A model generated the notes under the pieces. That model was not told the origin of the DNA and ran no database searches. It saw nothing but the letters and a program-made list of their open reading frames with translations. A DNA stretch of 64,000 nt from UBA9647 sp963739335 (lineage in GTDB: Bacteria; Bacteroidota; Ignavibacteria; UBA10030). Shown piece after piece: positions 25,535 through 34,591 of this stretch. Position 1 is the stretch's first letter, and each line of letters opens with the position of its first letter. The stretch covers positions 1 to 64,000 of the forward strand of contig CAVUAC010000098.1 of NCBI GenBank assembly GCA_963739335.1, in the 5' to 3' direction. A program made the translations under genes and the position numbers.

Positions 25535-26597
25535 TCACGGCGAACCACGAGCCACGGAAGCTCTCGATAAGACTTCCATCGCGGTTCGGAATACGCGGTC
25601 ATGGGTAATATCGTTCATACAGTCGAATGTACCGATCGGGCATTTGTCGCCGCCATGGATTGAGCATGGACGGCACTTCAGGCCCTTCGTTTCCACAACA
25701 GTATCGAAAGGACCCGAGGGGCCAAACCCGAAAGCCGGAACCGTTGCCCCAAAAACTGCCACGACCGGCGTCCCGACCGCCGTGGCAAGATGCAAGGGGG
25801 CACTGTCATTGCACACGAGAATTTTGCAGCGACGAAGCAGTTCAGCCGACTGGAGCAAGGAGAGCATTCCCGACGCGTCGTATACGCGCGACGACCCGCT
25901 GAGGGTTCGAACGTCACGACACAGCTGTTCGTCTTCAGGTCCTCCGATGAGAATTGTTTCCAACCCAGCCTCATCGAGATTCACCGCCAGCGAAGCAAAC
26001 CGTTCTTTGTGCCATCGTTTGGTATTCCAGATCGTTCCCGGAGCAACCGCTACAAGATTCTCCGGGTGACCCACCTCGAGCTCAACCAGCAGGCGATCAA
26101 TCTTCTTTCGGTCTGCTTCAGATGGATAGAGCCTGGGCGGTTCCCGACGATAAGAAGCCGATCTGAAAGCGGAAAGCAGCGAGAGATTGCGGTCGATCTG
26201 CATGAAGTTCTTTTCGATATGGAACGATTCCAGTCAGGAGCAATCGTCCGGCGCTCCGGTCAAAACCAATCCTGACCGGAACTCTGGCGAGCCGGGCTAG
26301 AACAGCGCTTCGAATCGATTGATGGGGTATCAGAGCAACATCGTATGACCTCGAACGCAGTCTTTTTGCTACCCGGAGCAAACCACGGATACCGCGATCC
26401 AACCTGCGTTTGTCAAATGCGATAGTTTCCCGAATATCGGGATGGTTGGCGAAGAGCACCATCGACCGTGGAATCACCACGACATCGATTTTTGCCTTTG
26501 GGAAGGCCTTTCTCGCAGCTTGAATGAGCGGCAAGGTGAGAATAGCATCACCGATGAATGCCGTTTGGATGACGACGATGTTCCTGGGTTCCTTCAT
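25535..26597 (-). pseudogene. Glycosyltransferase family 9 (heptosyltransferase-like), split by one frameshift
   Basis: Two frames, 26597-26118 and 26203-25535, together form one GT9 protein of about 350 residues. The N-terminal part shows VVIQTAFIGDAILTLPLI (the GD-x-x-x-x-P-x motif of the acceptor domain), and the C-terminal part VAVAPGTIWNTKRW (nucleotide-sugar binding) and VCNDSAPLHLATAVGTPVVAVFG, with a Cys-rich end CPIGTFDCM typical of WaaF/RfaF. The join is near 26205: frame one goes wrong after YRKELH and frame two begins MQIDRN, so one base appears to be missing. It transfers heptose or a related sugar to the lipopolysaccharide core. The start overlaps the acyltransferase stop by 4 bases. 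If the missing base is a read error, the gene is intact. Confidence 0.8.
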
Positions 26598-27508
26598 GCG
26601 GCATCACCCTCAAGGGGAACGTGTTTCCACCGTTTATGCATCCACATCCAGTGATCCGGATATTTCCGAATGAACTCTTCCGTTATCCTGACATGACGAC
26701 GCGTGAGCTCGGTAGCGTTTTCTTCAGTATAGCCACTGAGGTCTTCGGATGGTACCTGCACAACGTACGCATCATAAGAATTGTCGGGCCGACGCACGGA
26801 GAAGATGGCAACAAGTGGGGTGCCCATCTTGAGGCTGAACACAGAAGGTCCCTGATGAGTTGGCACCATCGTCCCAAAGAACTCCACCGAAACGTTTTCT
26901 TTCGGCGCTGCCTGATCGGCAACGAGACCGATCGCTTCCCCATTGCGTAGAGCTTTCAGAACGTCTCGCAACGAGGTTTCCATCGGAATGATCTTGTTGC
27001 CGATACGCTCTCTGCGCCTGTTAATGCTCCGGTCCACCAGGCGATTGGCTTGCGTTTTCACGATGATGTTGATCGGGAATCCGAACGTCGTGATAATGCT
27101 CTGTGCCAGGTACTCCCAATTCCCGAAATGAGCGGTCAATAAGAGGAGCCCCTTTCCCTTCTGACGGGCCTCCGTGACGATTTCCGGCCTATCGAAATGA
27201 AAGAGCTGCCTGAGCCGCTCGGGGCTCATCCGCGGAAACCAGACGAGCTCAAGAAGTGATATCCCGACGTTTTCGTAGGCCCCGCGTGCGATTTTCTCCA
27301 ACTCCTGCTTGGTCTTCTCAGGCAGAGCTCTGTGCAGATTGCCCAGCGTGACGTCTCGACGATAGCGAAGAACAACAAACGTGAATCGGCCGAGGCTCCG
27401 TCCAAGCCGGCGTGCGCCGCTCAGCGGCAGGAGTTGTACCAAGGACGCTACGATCTGAAAGAGGAGATATTCAACGAGGTGGCTCAGTCGCACCGCAATA
27501 GACTCCAA
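26594..27508 (-). CDS. Lysophospholipid/lipid A acyltransferase, LpxL/HtrB family
   Basis: The 304-residue protein has one N-terminal membrane segment (about 12-29) and the LpxL-type catalytic motif HFGNWE (His127 to Glu132). It continues with the conserved NRLVDRSINRRRERIG, LVADQAA and a C-terminal HWMWMHKRWK. It would add a secondary acyl chain to lipid A or a related glycolipid at the inner face of the cytoplasmic membrane. It precedes the heptosyltransferase with a 4-base ATGA overlap, so the two are co-translated parts of lipopolysaccharide assembly. All catalytic residues are present. Confidence 0.9.
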   Translation of the reverse strand: MESIAVRLSHLVEYLLFQIVASLVQLLPLSGARRLGRSLGRFTFVVLRYRRDVTLGNLHRALPEKTKQELEKIARGAYENVGISLLELVWFPRMSPERLRQLFHFDRPEIVTEARQKGKGLLLLTAHFGNWEYLAQSIITTFGFPINIIVKTQANRLVDRSINRRRERIGNKIIPMETSLRDVLKALRNGEAIGLVADQAAPKENVSVEFFGTMVPTHQGPSVFSLKMGTPLVAIFSVRRPDNSYDAYVVQVPSEDLSGYTEENATELTRRHVRITEEFIRKYPDHWMWMHKRWKHVPLEGDAA

Positions 27509-27594
27509 TCGATTGTCATATACAATTCATCGCCAGTAGATCGCCAGAACCCGTCTCAGAAATCGATGTCGCTCCCGAATGTCCGTCACCTTCG

Positions 27595-27655
27595 GTGACG
27601 AGATCTCGTCCCAATTCTTGGGACGGAACCTCGTCCCGTTTCGTGGGACGGGTTT
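27595..27655. repeat. Paired short palindromes upstream of the acyltransferase
   Basis: Two hairpins lie side by side: GTCCCAATTCTTGGGAC (about 27608-27624) and GTCCCGTTTCGTGGGAC (about 27632-27648), separated by GGAACCTC. They sit between yjbQ and the acyltransferase gene, with GGCCTGCCCGCC...GGGGCAGGCGGG just after (27661-27698). They may weaken read-through or be dispersed elements. Confidence 0.5.
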
Positions 27656-27738
27656 CTATCGGCCTGCCCGCCAAAACGCGGCCAATGGGGCAGGCGGGAA
27701 TGACAACTATTTTTGCGGCAGGATTTTTGACCTGGCTG

Positions 27739-28152
27739 CTATTCACCCATCACCTTCACGACGACTCGTTTTCGTCGCTGGCCATCAAACTCTGCATAGT
27801 AGATCTGCTGCCATGGACCAAAGTCCATCTCCCCCCCAGTGATCGGGACAATGACCTCATGGTGCATCAACAGACTTTTGAGATGCGAATCTCCATTCGA
27901 CTCTCCTGTCCGGTGGTGTCGATAGCTTGGATTGAACGGGGCAAGTTTCTCGAGCCACTCATCGATATCCTGGATCAGACCGGATTCCGCATCGTTCACA
28001 TAGATGGCCGCGGTAATGTGCATCGCCGACACCAGGATCATTCCTTCCGTGATGCCGCTTTTGGCAAGAATGCGTTCGACTTCAGGCGTAATGTTGACGT
28101 ACTCTCGGTGTTTCCGTGTGTTGAACCAGAGATACTCCGTGTATGTTTTCAC
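27739..28152 (-). CDS. yjbQ: YjbQ family protein (UPF0047; thiamin-phosphate-synthase-like fold)
   Basis: The 137-residue protein has the family features in order: YVNITPEVE, SGITEGMILVSAMHITAAIYVNDAE, YRHH...SNGDSHLKSLLMHHEVIVPITGGEMDFGPWQQIYYAEFDG and a basic C-terminus. His residues in HITAA and HLKSLLMHHE form the conserved metal-like site. Members can complement loss of thiamin-phosphate synthase weakly, but the true role is unknown. The start is GTG at 28150-28152, overlapping the stop of the GH13 gene by four bases (GTGA), so it is translationally coupled to that enzyme. Confidence 0.9.
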   Translation of the reverse strand: MKTYTEYLWFNTRKHREYVNITPEVERILAKSGITEGMILVSAMHITAAIYVNDAESGLIQDIDEWLEKLAPFNPSYRHHRTGESNGDSHLKSLLMHHEVIVPITGGEMDFGPWQQIYYAEFDGQRRKRVVVKVMGE

Positions 28153-29988
28153 TGTGCACCTCGATTGTGTTCTCCATTGGGCACGAACACTTTGTAGTCA
28201 AGGCCGGGTATATCCAACGATAGACGTCCGTTCACAGGGGAGACGACAGCCCGCGTGAAATACTCTTTCAGCTCTGCTGATTGCAGGTGAGGAACGTCAA
28301 GTTGCACTGCACGTCGTTCCCGCGAAAAATTGATCACCACGAGCACTTCGTCGCCGCCGGCTCGACGCAGAAACGTGTAGACTTTTTGGGCATCGGAGTT
28401 CTTCACCGAGGTGAAGTCACCCCGCCTCAGCGCCACATGCTCGGCCCGCAGCTGTGTGAGAACCTGATAGAACGCACGAAACTCAAGGTTCTTCGTCCAA
28501 TCGATATCGACTTTTTCAAAGAGACTAAGTTTCTTTTCATTACCGACTTCCTCGCCGTCATAGATCAACGGAACTCCCGGATAGGTGAAGGCCAACACTG
28601 CCGTCGTACGTGCCCCTTTCGGCGAAAACTTGATGACAGCCGGCGCATCCTTGACATTCTTGTCGTGGTTCGTATTGAATCTCAGTCGGAGTGATCCTCT
28701 CGGGAACTGATACGATTCTGTCCTCAATATATCATCAAATACACTTACCGGCGTTGAACCGTCGATGACTTTTGATAGAACATCGTACACATTCCACGAA
28801 TAGGTCAGGTCAAAGGCCTGAACGTGGTGTTCAGGCAGTTTGCCTTCCGACAACATCATGATTGGTTTGATTTTGTCGAGCTCTGTTCGCGCACGCTCCC
28901 AGAAGTCCGTGGGCACCAACTCTGCCACATCACACCGATACCCGTCGATCCCGATATCGCGCACCCAGTGCTTCATCATCTCAATCATATATTTACGAAG
29001 CTCATGATGCTTGTAATTCAAGCCGGCCACGTCGGACCAGTCTGCGTTTGGAGAGACAATTGCTCCTTCTGCATTCGTCGTGAACCAATCAGGGTGCTCC
29101 ATGACGAGCTTGCTATCCCACGCCGTGTGGTTGGCAACAAGATCGATGATGATCTTCATGCCGTGATCGTGTGTAGCCTTCACGAGTGACTTGAAATCAT
29201 CGAGAGTCCCAAACTCGGGATTCACTGCATAATAGTCCTGCACGGAATACGGGCTTCCCAGTTTTCCCTTTCGGTTGAGTTCTCCGACAGGGTGAATGGG
29301 CATCAACCAGAGAACCGTCACGCCGAGTTCCTTCAATTCAGGCAAGCGTCGCTCCAGCGATTTGAATGCGCCGGTTGAGGAGAACGAACGAAGATACACC
29401 TCGTAGATCACAGCATCCTTCACCCAGTTCTCACTCGGGCGCGCCTGGAGATCGGAATACGTTGTCTTGTACATTTCGAAGACGCGATCTCGCGGAGCCA
29501 CTGTCACCGGTTTGTAGATTCCGCCGTGTCCTTCGTGGCCGTCGACCCGGACAACAAGCTCCTTCTTCCCCGGCTTGAGATCGGGCGGAAGCTCAACAGA
29601 GAACGGCTCGCTGTAGCCGACGTGGCTACCGATCTTCTCCCCGTCAAGCCAAATGTCCGCATCATCATCGACACCGCCGAAGAAAATGACGTCGTGCTCT
29701 GAAGTATCTCCGATACTAAGCGCGGTCGCGTACCACCCGGGTCCGTCGTAGGATTCGAGATTGTAACCGGTCCCAATAATCAGGCACCTTCACTGTCGAC
29801 CAGCCTGAACGGTCGAGTCCCTTGCGGAACCATTCTTCCGCGATGCCTTTGTTCAGCGAATCCACTCTGAAAAGCCAGTTACCATTCAGCGACATACCGA
29901 TTTCCTCTTTTCGAGAACATCCGACAAATGATGCAAGAAGAGATAATGTCAGGGACAGGATCAGCGTGTTACGTCTGTTGAAGCTCAT
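28149..29988 (-). pseudogene. GH13 alpha-amylase-family lipoprotein with N-terminal beta-sandwich, one frameshift
   Basis: A frame at 29988-29770 encodes a lipoprotein signal (lipobox SFVGC) and the start of a sugar-binding beta-sandwich (LNGNWLFRVDSLN...WSTVKVPDYW). The frame below about 29765 continues it (YNLESYDGPGWYATAL, then DIWLDGEKIGSHVGYSEPF) and runs into a GH13 barrel. One extra base in a GGG/CC run near 29768-29773 separates them. Counting from the GTG at 29507, the barrel shows DLVANHTAWDS, GYRCDVAEL with nucleophile Asp193, MLSEGK with acid Glu221, and NTNHDKN, so the active site is complete. It probably degrades alpha-glucans or maltodextrins at the cell surface. It sits with GH57 and a sugar permease remnant. 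Confidence 0.8.
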
Positions 29989-30048
29989 TCCGTCAGTGTT
30001 TGGGTTAGAAGTGGTTTTGATATGAGGCAAACCTCGACAGTGCGAACC

Positions 30049-30290
30049 TCATCCTCCTACATTGCCAAGCATAAGACCTGAGACGAGCCATCGGCTGAGA
30101 GCGAGAAAGAGAACAACGAGGGGAATCATCACGATAATCGAGGTTGGGCCGTAGAGACCCCCCTCGGTGCTCATGCTCGCCTCGAACGATTCAAGACCGA
30201 TGGGGCGGACGAGGGGCAGAAGCAGGGCTGGACCGATCCTATGGTGATTCTTCGACTCAACGGATCAATCTCTTCATTTACAAAGACTTA
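30049..30290 (-). pseudogene. Remnant of a MalG-type sugar ABC transporter permease (C-terminal end)
   Basis: The last ~65 codons of a MalG-like permease are readable: IGLESFEASMSTEGG, LYGPTSIIVMIPLVVLFLAL, SRWLVSGLMLGNVGG, stop at 30049-30051. This matches the final membrane helix and the closing G-(L/I)-x-x-G-x-V-(K/G)-G of the family. Upstream of about 30240 the reading frame changes and the sequence meets the stop of the GH57 gene at 30298, so the rest of the permease, and any MalF or MalE partner, is absent. It looks like a deletion scar in a maltodextrin-uptake cluster. Confidence 0.55.
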
Positions 30291-30297
30291 TCCATGT

Positions 30298-32518
30298 CTA
30301 CATCTTACCAAATCTATCAGCAATGACCTGACGTGTGCCTGGCTGGGAATTCACGTTGATCTTCCGGTTCTCGACGGGGAACTCCTCACCCGGGCTCCAG
30401 CTCCCTTCAGCACCGCTGTTGGAGTACCTGGCACTCGACCTCCAGCCCGGCTGGTAGTTGGACCTCAAGCGTCCAGATGCTGTCATTCGCCACCAGATCG
30501 CCGTGGGTGCCATCATCGAACACCCTGACCTTATTGGGCACCCAGTTGCCCAATAGGTCGTGATTTCCGACAATATAGACAGATTTTCGGACGTACATCT
30601 CCCTACAATCAACCTGAAAGAGAACCGTCACCAAATCCGCCTGGCTCTGTGCCATCACCCCCGAGGGGCACCAGCCCCTTGGGTCGATTCAGCAATAATC
30701 GGATGAAATGCCCGCTGAGGCATTTTCCCTTTTGCAAGACGGGCAAATCGGTAGGCGTTCTTGAGATATGTGATAAAGGCCAGATCAAAAGGCTTGTCTC
30801 CACCTGGAGCCGTTTGATCCGTTCCATACCACCAAAACCAGTCCGATCCTTCGGCAGCGTAGAGCGACTCCCATGCTTTCATAGAGTACCAGGAGCGCGA
30901 GCCCTTCCGCGGCATCGTTGATTTTGGATCAGGCGGCTTCAGTCCAGAATGTTCGAGGTCCGTCCGAGCGGTGAGCAGGTAGTCCCAGGCACGGTTTTCT
31001 TCATACTCGCCGACCCACGTGTCATAATTCGCATTGATCCAGGACCCCGGCCAAAGCCATTCGAGCTTTTCCATCGACTTGACAGGATGTGCGGGGATTC
31101 CACGTGACGGATTGCCGTTGATGTATTCCGTCATCGTAGTTGTCACCACCGTTTTTGCATCAAAGAGCGCCGAGAGTTTTCGATAGAGGGCGTGCTGAAA
31201 CTCTTTTCCGTCGTTGTCCAGACGGTACCACTCCCAGGCGTTTTCACCATCAAGAATGACGGTCAGCAAACGGTCCGGACCATCATCTTCAGGGATGTAT
31301 TGCAGAATGCTCTTGATGAAATCGTCCGCGGCATCTTCCCCCTTGAGGTTCTGGTACACAAAGCCAATCTTGTCCGAAAGTTCCGTATCTCTGAAGACAA
31401 TCGCAACCGGTTCTTCGACGCCAGTGCCATTCAGTGTGTATGGATAGTACTTCTTCGTATCCGTTCCTTTGGATCGTGAGAGGATCTTTTCATCCGTCGC
31501 TATCCATTTGATGCCATGCTTTGCAAAGACAGGGGCAACGTCGTGAGCGACAGCCCCCTCGGCCGGCCACATGCCCATCGGCGCAGTCCGAAAATGGCGC
31601 TTGAAGTATTCCACGGCCTTGGCCACCTGTGCATCCGCGTCCTGCGGGAAATGGAACCGCTCGGGCATGGGATCATCGGGCTGGCACAACTTTGCCAGGT
31701 CACTATCATAGATGAGAGGTAAGATGGGATGATAGAACGGAGTCGTGACAATTTCCACCTGCCCTTTTCGGGTCGATGGCCGGTACATCAGTTTCCTGTG
31801 TGCTGGAATAATCGCAGCAAGCACCTTGTATGTTTCTGCGATGATGCGATTGCAGTCATCCTCCGTGATGACCTTTTTCAGTTTGTACGTGCCGTCAGCC
31901 TGCTTCTCTATCAGATCGGTCAGGTCGACAGCAGTTCTCGTCGGAAGCTCGATTCTCGATTCGAGGAAGTCCGGGTCAAAATATGCAAGATAGAACCAGA
32001 ACTTGATTTCGCGGAGCTCTTGCTCTGACAGATTCTTTGCTCCATCCTTTCGGAATTTCTCCTTGAGTGCGCTGTACCTCGGGGAATCGAGCGATGATCA
32101 CATCGCCGATCGAGAATGCGTTCCAGACATTGGTGAGGAGAAACTGGAGATCGCGAGCGGTGAATTTGTTTGTTGGCTTCAGGGCCAGATCAATCCACGG
32201 ATCTGTCTTGCCTCCAAATGCCGCAAAGTACTTCCTGGCGTCGACACGATTCTTGCGCAAATCAACAAACGGCTTCAGACGCTGGACGTAGTACTCGTCC
32301 AATTGGACCATCAACGACGAAGTGAGGTTTACCGTAAAGTGGATATTCGGATACTGTTCCAGGATGGAGACCATATCATAGTAGTCTTTGGTCCCGTGCG
32401 TCCGAACCCACGGTCCCTGAAGCTGGTCGCTGCCGGGATCAAGATAGAGCGGCTGGTGCTGATGCCAAATAATGTTGAGGTACTGCGTTCTTTCTGTTTG
32501 AGCGTTTTCCCCTGCCAT
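30298..32518 (-). pseudogene. Glycoside hydrolase family 57 with C-terminal CBM20-like domain, three frameshifts
   Basis: Start ATG 32516-32518 with AAAGG upstream. Frames 32518-32080, 32080-30660, 30658-30425 and 30425-30298 together make one GH57 enzyme. They show WHQHQPLYLDP at the N-terminus; TTPFYHPILPL; GMWPAEGAVAHDVA with the presumed nucleophile Glu; ILDGENAWEWY; and SDWFWWYGTDQ. A starch-binding CBM20-like domain follows (VTVLFQVD, VYIVGNHDLLGNWVPNKV, DDGTHGD, then the GAEGSWSPGEEFPVENR block). Single-base errors lie near 32080 (extra C), 30660 (missing G in GGGGG) and 30425 (extra base). Each is in a short homopolymer. It would be an amylopullulanase or glucan-branching type enzyme acting with the GH13 next door. 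Confidence 0.75.
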
Positions 32519-32693
32519 AGTACCTTTCGTCGGCTGTTATTGATTCCCGCCTCCAGATTGCCCCTTCCCGCCTGCGGCCTGCATACGCCCTCTAATTGAT
32601 AATATAACAAGAGAGAAGATAAATAGGTATTGCACAGGGAGCAATGGTCTCTGTCTGAATTGCCGTCTGGTCATGTTCGCGAATCCCCTGTCC

Positions 32694-32960
32694 TTATTTC
32701 AAGCGGACCATTCTCCTGGTTTCCACGAAACTTCGTGCTGAGCCTGTCGAAGCATCTCCTGCCCGCCCGCCATCTCTCTGGCGGGCCTCGAGTCGGTAGA
32801 AGTACACGCCGCTTGGCAGCGCTGACGCATCCCATCGGACGGTGTACGCACCCGGTTGCTGCATTTCCACCAGAAGCGTCGCGACTTCTCTTCCGAGAAT
32901 GTCAAACCCTTGAGCAGATTCTTCGAAATGTGATGTAATCGAAAATCGGAAATCGCAAAT
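32694..32960 (-). pseudogene. Orphan T9SS C-terminal sorting domain
   Basis: The reading frame gives FDILGREVATLLVEMQQPG, then YTVRWDASALPSGVYFYRLE and a final V-E-T-R-R-M-V-R-L-K, which is the Por-secretion C-terminal domain of exported T9SS cargo. Nothing upstream (32960-33386) reads as a cargo protein, so only the tail remains. Between YRLE and the final strand lies an in-frame insert of about 20 residues encoded by palindromic sequence, including a copy of GTGCTGAGCCTGTCGAAGCA (plus strand) that also occurs at about 46732 in another T9SS tail. Confidence 0.6.
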
Positions 32961-33386
32961 CGAAATTGTCCCTGCCTCTCCCTGAGGTGTCTTCCTCATC
33001 CCTTCGGACAAATTCATGTCTCCAGTCTGGAAAGATTGCCGATATGCACGTTGCATCTCACAACTCGTAAGTGCAGGACTGACGGCCCGATTGATTTCCA
33101 ACATCGAGAGTTCGTTGACCCCGCCTGGTTTCTGCCTCTATGACGGTGCGTAATTTCTCATACAGAGCAGAATGTGTATTCTGGCCCATGCGATTGCATT
33201 GGCGACTCGAGTTTGCCGTTGAGGAACGCCAGATCCTGGCTCCATCTTCGCCATAGGCAGGAAGCTCATTCTGGGGCAACAAAACAAGCCAAATACGACG
33301 CCAAGGGATCTGCCTGGCTCTTAGTTTGCTGCAGCGATTCGGTGCAAGCGAGGGATTTCCTAAGAATTACACGTAGAATGGGGGAA

Positions 33387-33421
33387 TAAAAAGCGCCGAC
33401 TTTCATAGGAAAATCGGCGCT
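33387..33421 (-). terminator. Rho-independent terminator of the HU gene
   Basis: An 8-bp stem, AGCGCCGA with TCGGCGCT, and on the minus strand a following TTTTTATT. It lies 25 bases after the HU stop. T-rich sequence on the other side would let it work for the plus strand too. The stretch 32961-33386 before it holds no credible gene. Confidence 0.8.
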
Positions 33422-33445
33422 CAAAAAACCTCCGGAAACTCGAGG

Positions 33446-33736
33446 TTATTTCTTCAGTCCGAGCACTGCTTCTTTCGCGGCTTTGGCTACTCTGAATTTC
33501 ACGACAGTTTTCGCCGGAATTTGAATCTGTTCGCCAGTGGCTGGATTGCGGCCAATTCTAGCTTTCCGCTGCACAAGCACGAGCTTTCCGATGCCAGGCA
33601 GTGTGAAGGAATTTGGTGCCTCCCGATATGACAGATGCGCCATTTCCTCGAGAATTGCCACGGCTGTTTTTTTCTTGAGCTCAAATTTGCTGGCCAAATG
33701 GGCTGCAATCTGGCTCTTTGACATCGGCTTTCCCAT
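33446..33736 (-). CDS. HU-family DNA-binding protein
   Basis: The 96-residue protein has the HU/IHF layout: N-terminal helix pair (MSKSQIAAHLASKFELKKKTAVAILEEMA), beta saddle with FTLPGIGKLVLVQRKAR, then the signature IGRNPATGEQIQIPAKTVVKFRVAKAAKEAV with the conserved Pro in the intercalating arm. It binds and bends DNA as a dimer. The first residues before MSKSQ are a short extension. It is monocistronic with an excellent promoter at 33848-33875 and a terminator at 33387-33421. Confidence 0.95.
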   Translation of the reverse strand: MGKPMSKSQIAAHLASKFELKKKTAVAILEEMAHLSYREAPNSFTLPGIGKLVLVQRKARIGRNPATGEQIQIPAKTVVKFRVAKAAKEAVLGLKK

Positions 33737-33847
33737 ATGAGAATCCTCTCTATGAAATTGTGGAGAGTATTGTAGTTAGTTAAAGGACACTTGAAGCAAA
33801 ACCCTGTAGGTCATTGAAGCACCAAGCGACCTCTGTTTTCTCTAACA

Positions 33848-33875
33848 AATATAAGGGTTTTGAAACGAATGTCAA
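33848..33875 (-). promoter_or_regulatory. Promoter of the HU gene
   Basis: On the minus strand TTGACA (33875-33870) is separated by 16 bases from TATATT (33853-33848), which is followed by TG, so it also fits the Bacteroidota TAnnTTTG element. It lies about 110 bases upstream of the HU ATG. Confidence 0.75.
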
Positions 33876-34591
33876 TAGGAAAATGGGAAAAGTTCAATAT
33901 TTACGGGCATACTCTGAATCCTCAGATGTCGCTACACCCATGCCGAGAATCCATTAGACTGTAATAACTTACAGCTGCAAAAATCCCTAATAATAGCAGG
34001 CCTTAGATGACGCTGTTCACCTATGTCATAGATCATCGATCAAAGAGACTGATCTGTGCCGCGCAAGATTCTGTCCTGCTCTTCTCTCTAGCATATGTCG
34101 GGAACATGGAACGACTTGTATAAAAGAAACGCGACCTGTGATTTTTGTCATTGTGAATAATTGGTTCGAGTCGGCGTCATGCTGCAAACTGATACATACG
34201 ACATCATTTCGCAACAAGATCGAGGAACCTCATCTCAGATCCTCAGAAGAACCACCGACGGGTTGCATCGCGAGTGGAGCGCCTCCTGCGGATCAAGGTG
34301 TGGAGCAGCTGGCCTCCTCTTCCTGAAAATGCTTCACTATGTCGTTTTCATTTTCTTGTGCTCTCGTTAAGATCTTTTTCCTCTTGTTTTTCTAGTTTTT
34401 GTTCGGTAGGTTTGCACCGTCGCGTCTATCCATCATCGTGTGCAGAGATTTCTCTCAACCGAGTTTCTTGCACTGTAAGTTTTCACCCCTGTCGTTCAAA
34501 TCTCATGCTTCGAACATCAACAAGGTACGCCTGCAGAATGGATTCTTTGCATGCCTATCTTTTTCATCCAATCACTCCAAAGGAGGCTCAT
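33876..34591. other. Long leader region before the TonB-dependent receptor, no gene
   Basis: About 700 bases without a convincing gene. The plus frame of the receptor stays open from 34274, but those extra residues have no signal-peptide or domain pattern, and the real start has a perfect AGGAGG site. Promoter and leader of the receptor should be here; I could not fix a consensus. Confidence 0.5.

Noticed and set aside
33058..33282. Minus-strand frame of 74 codons upstream of the T9SS tail remnant
   Set aside because: It does not connect in frame with the remnant and no family could be recognised.
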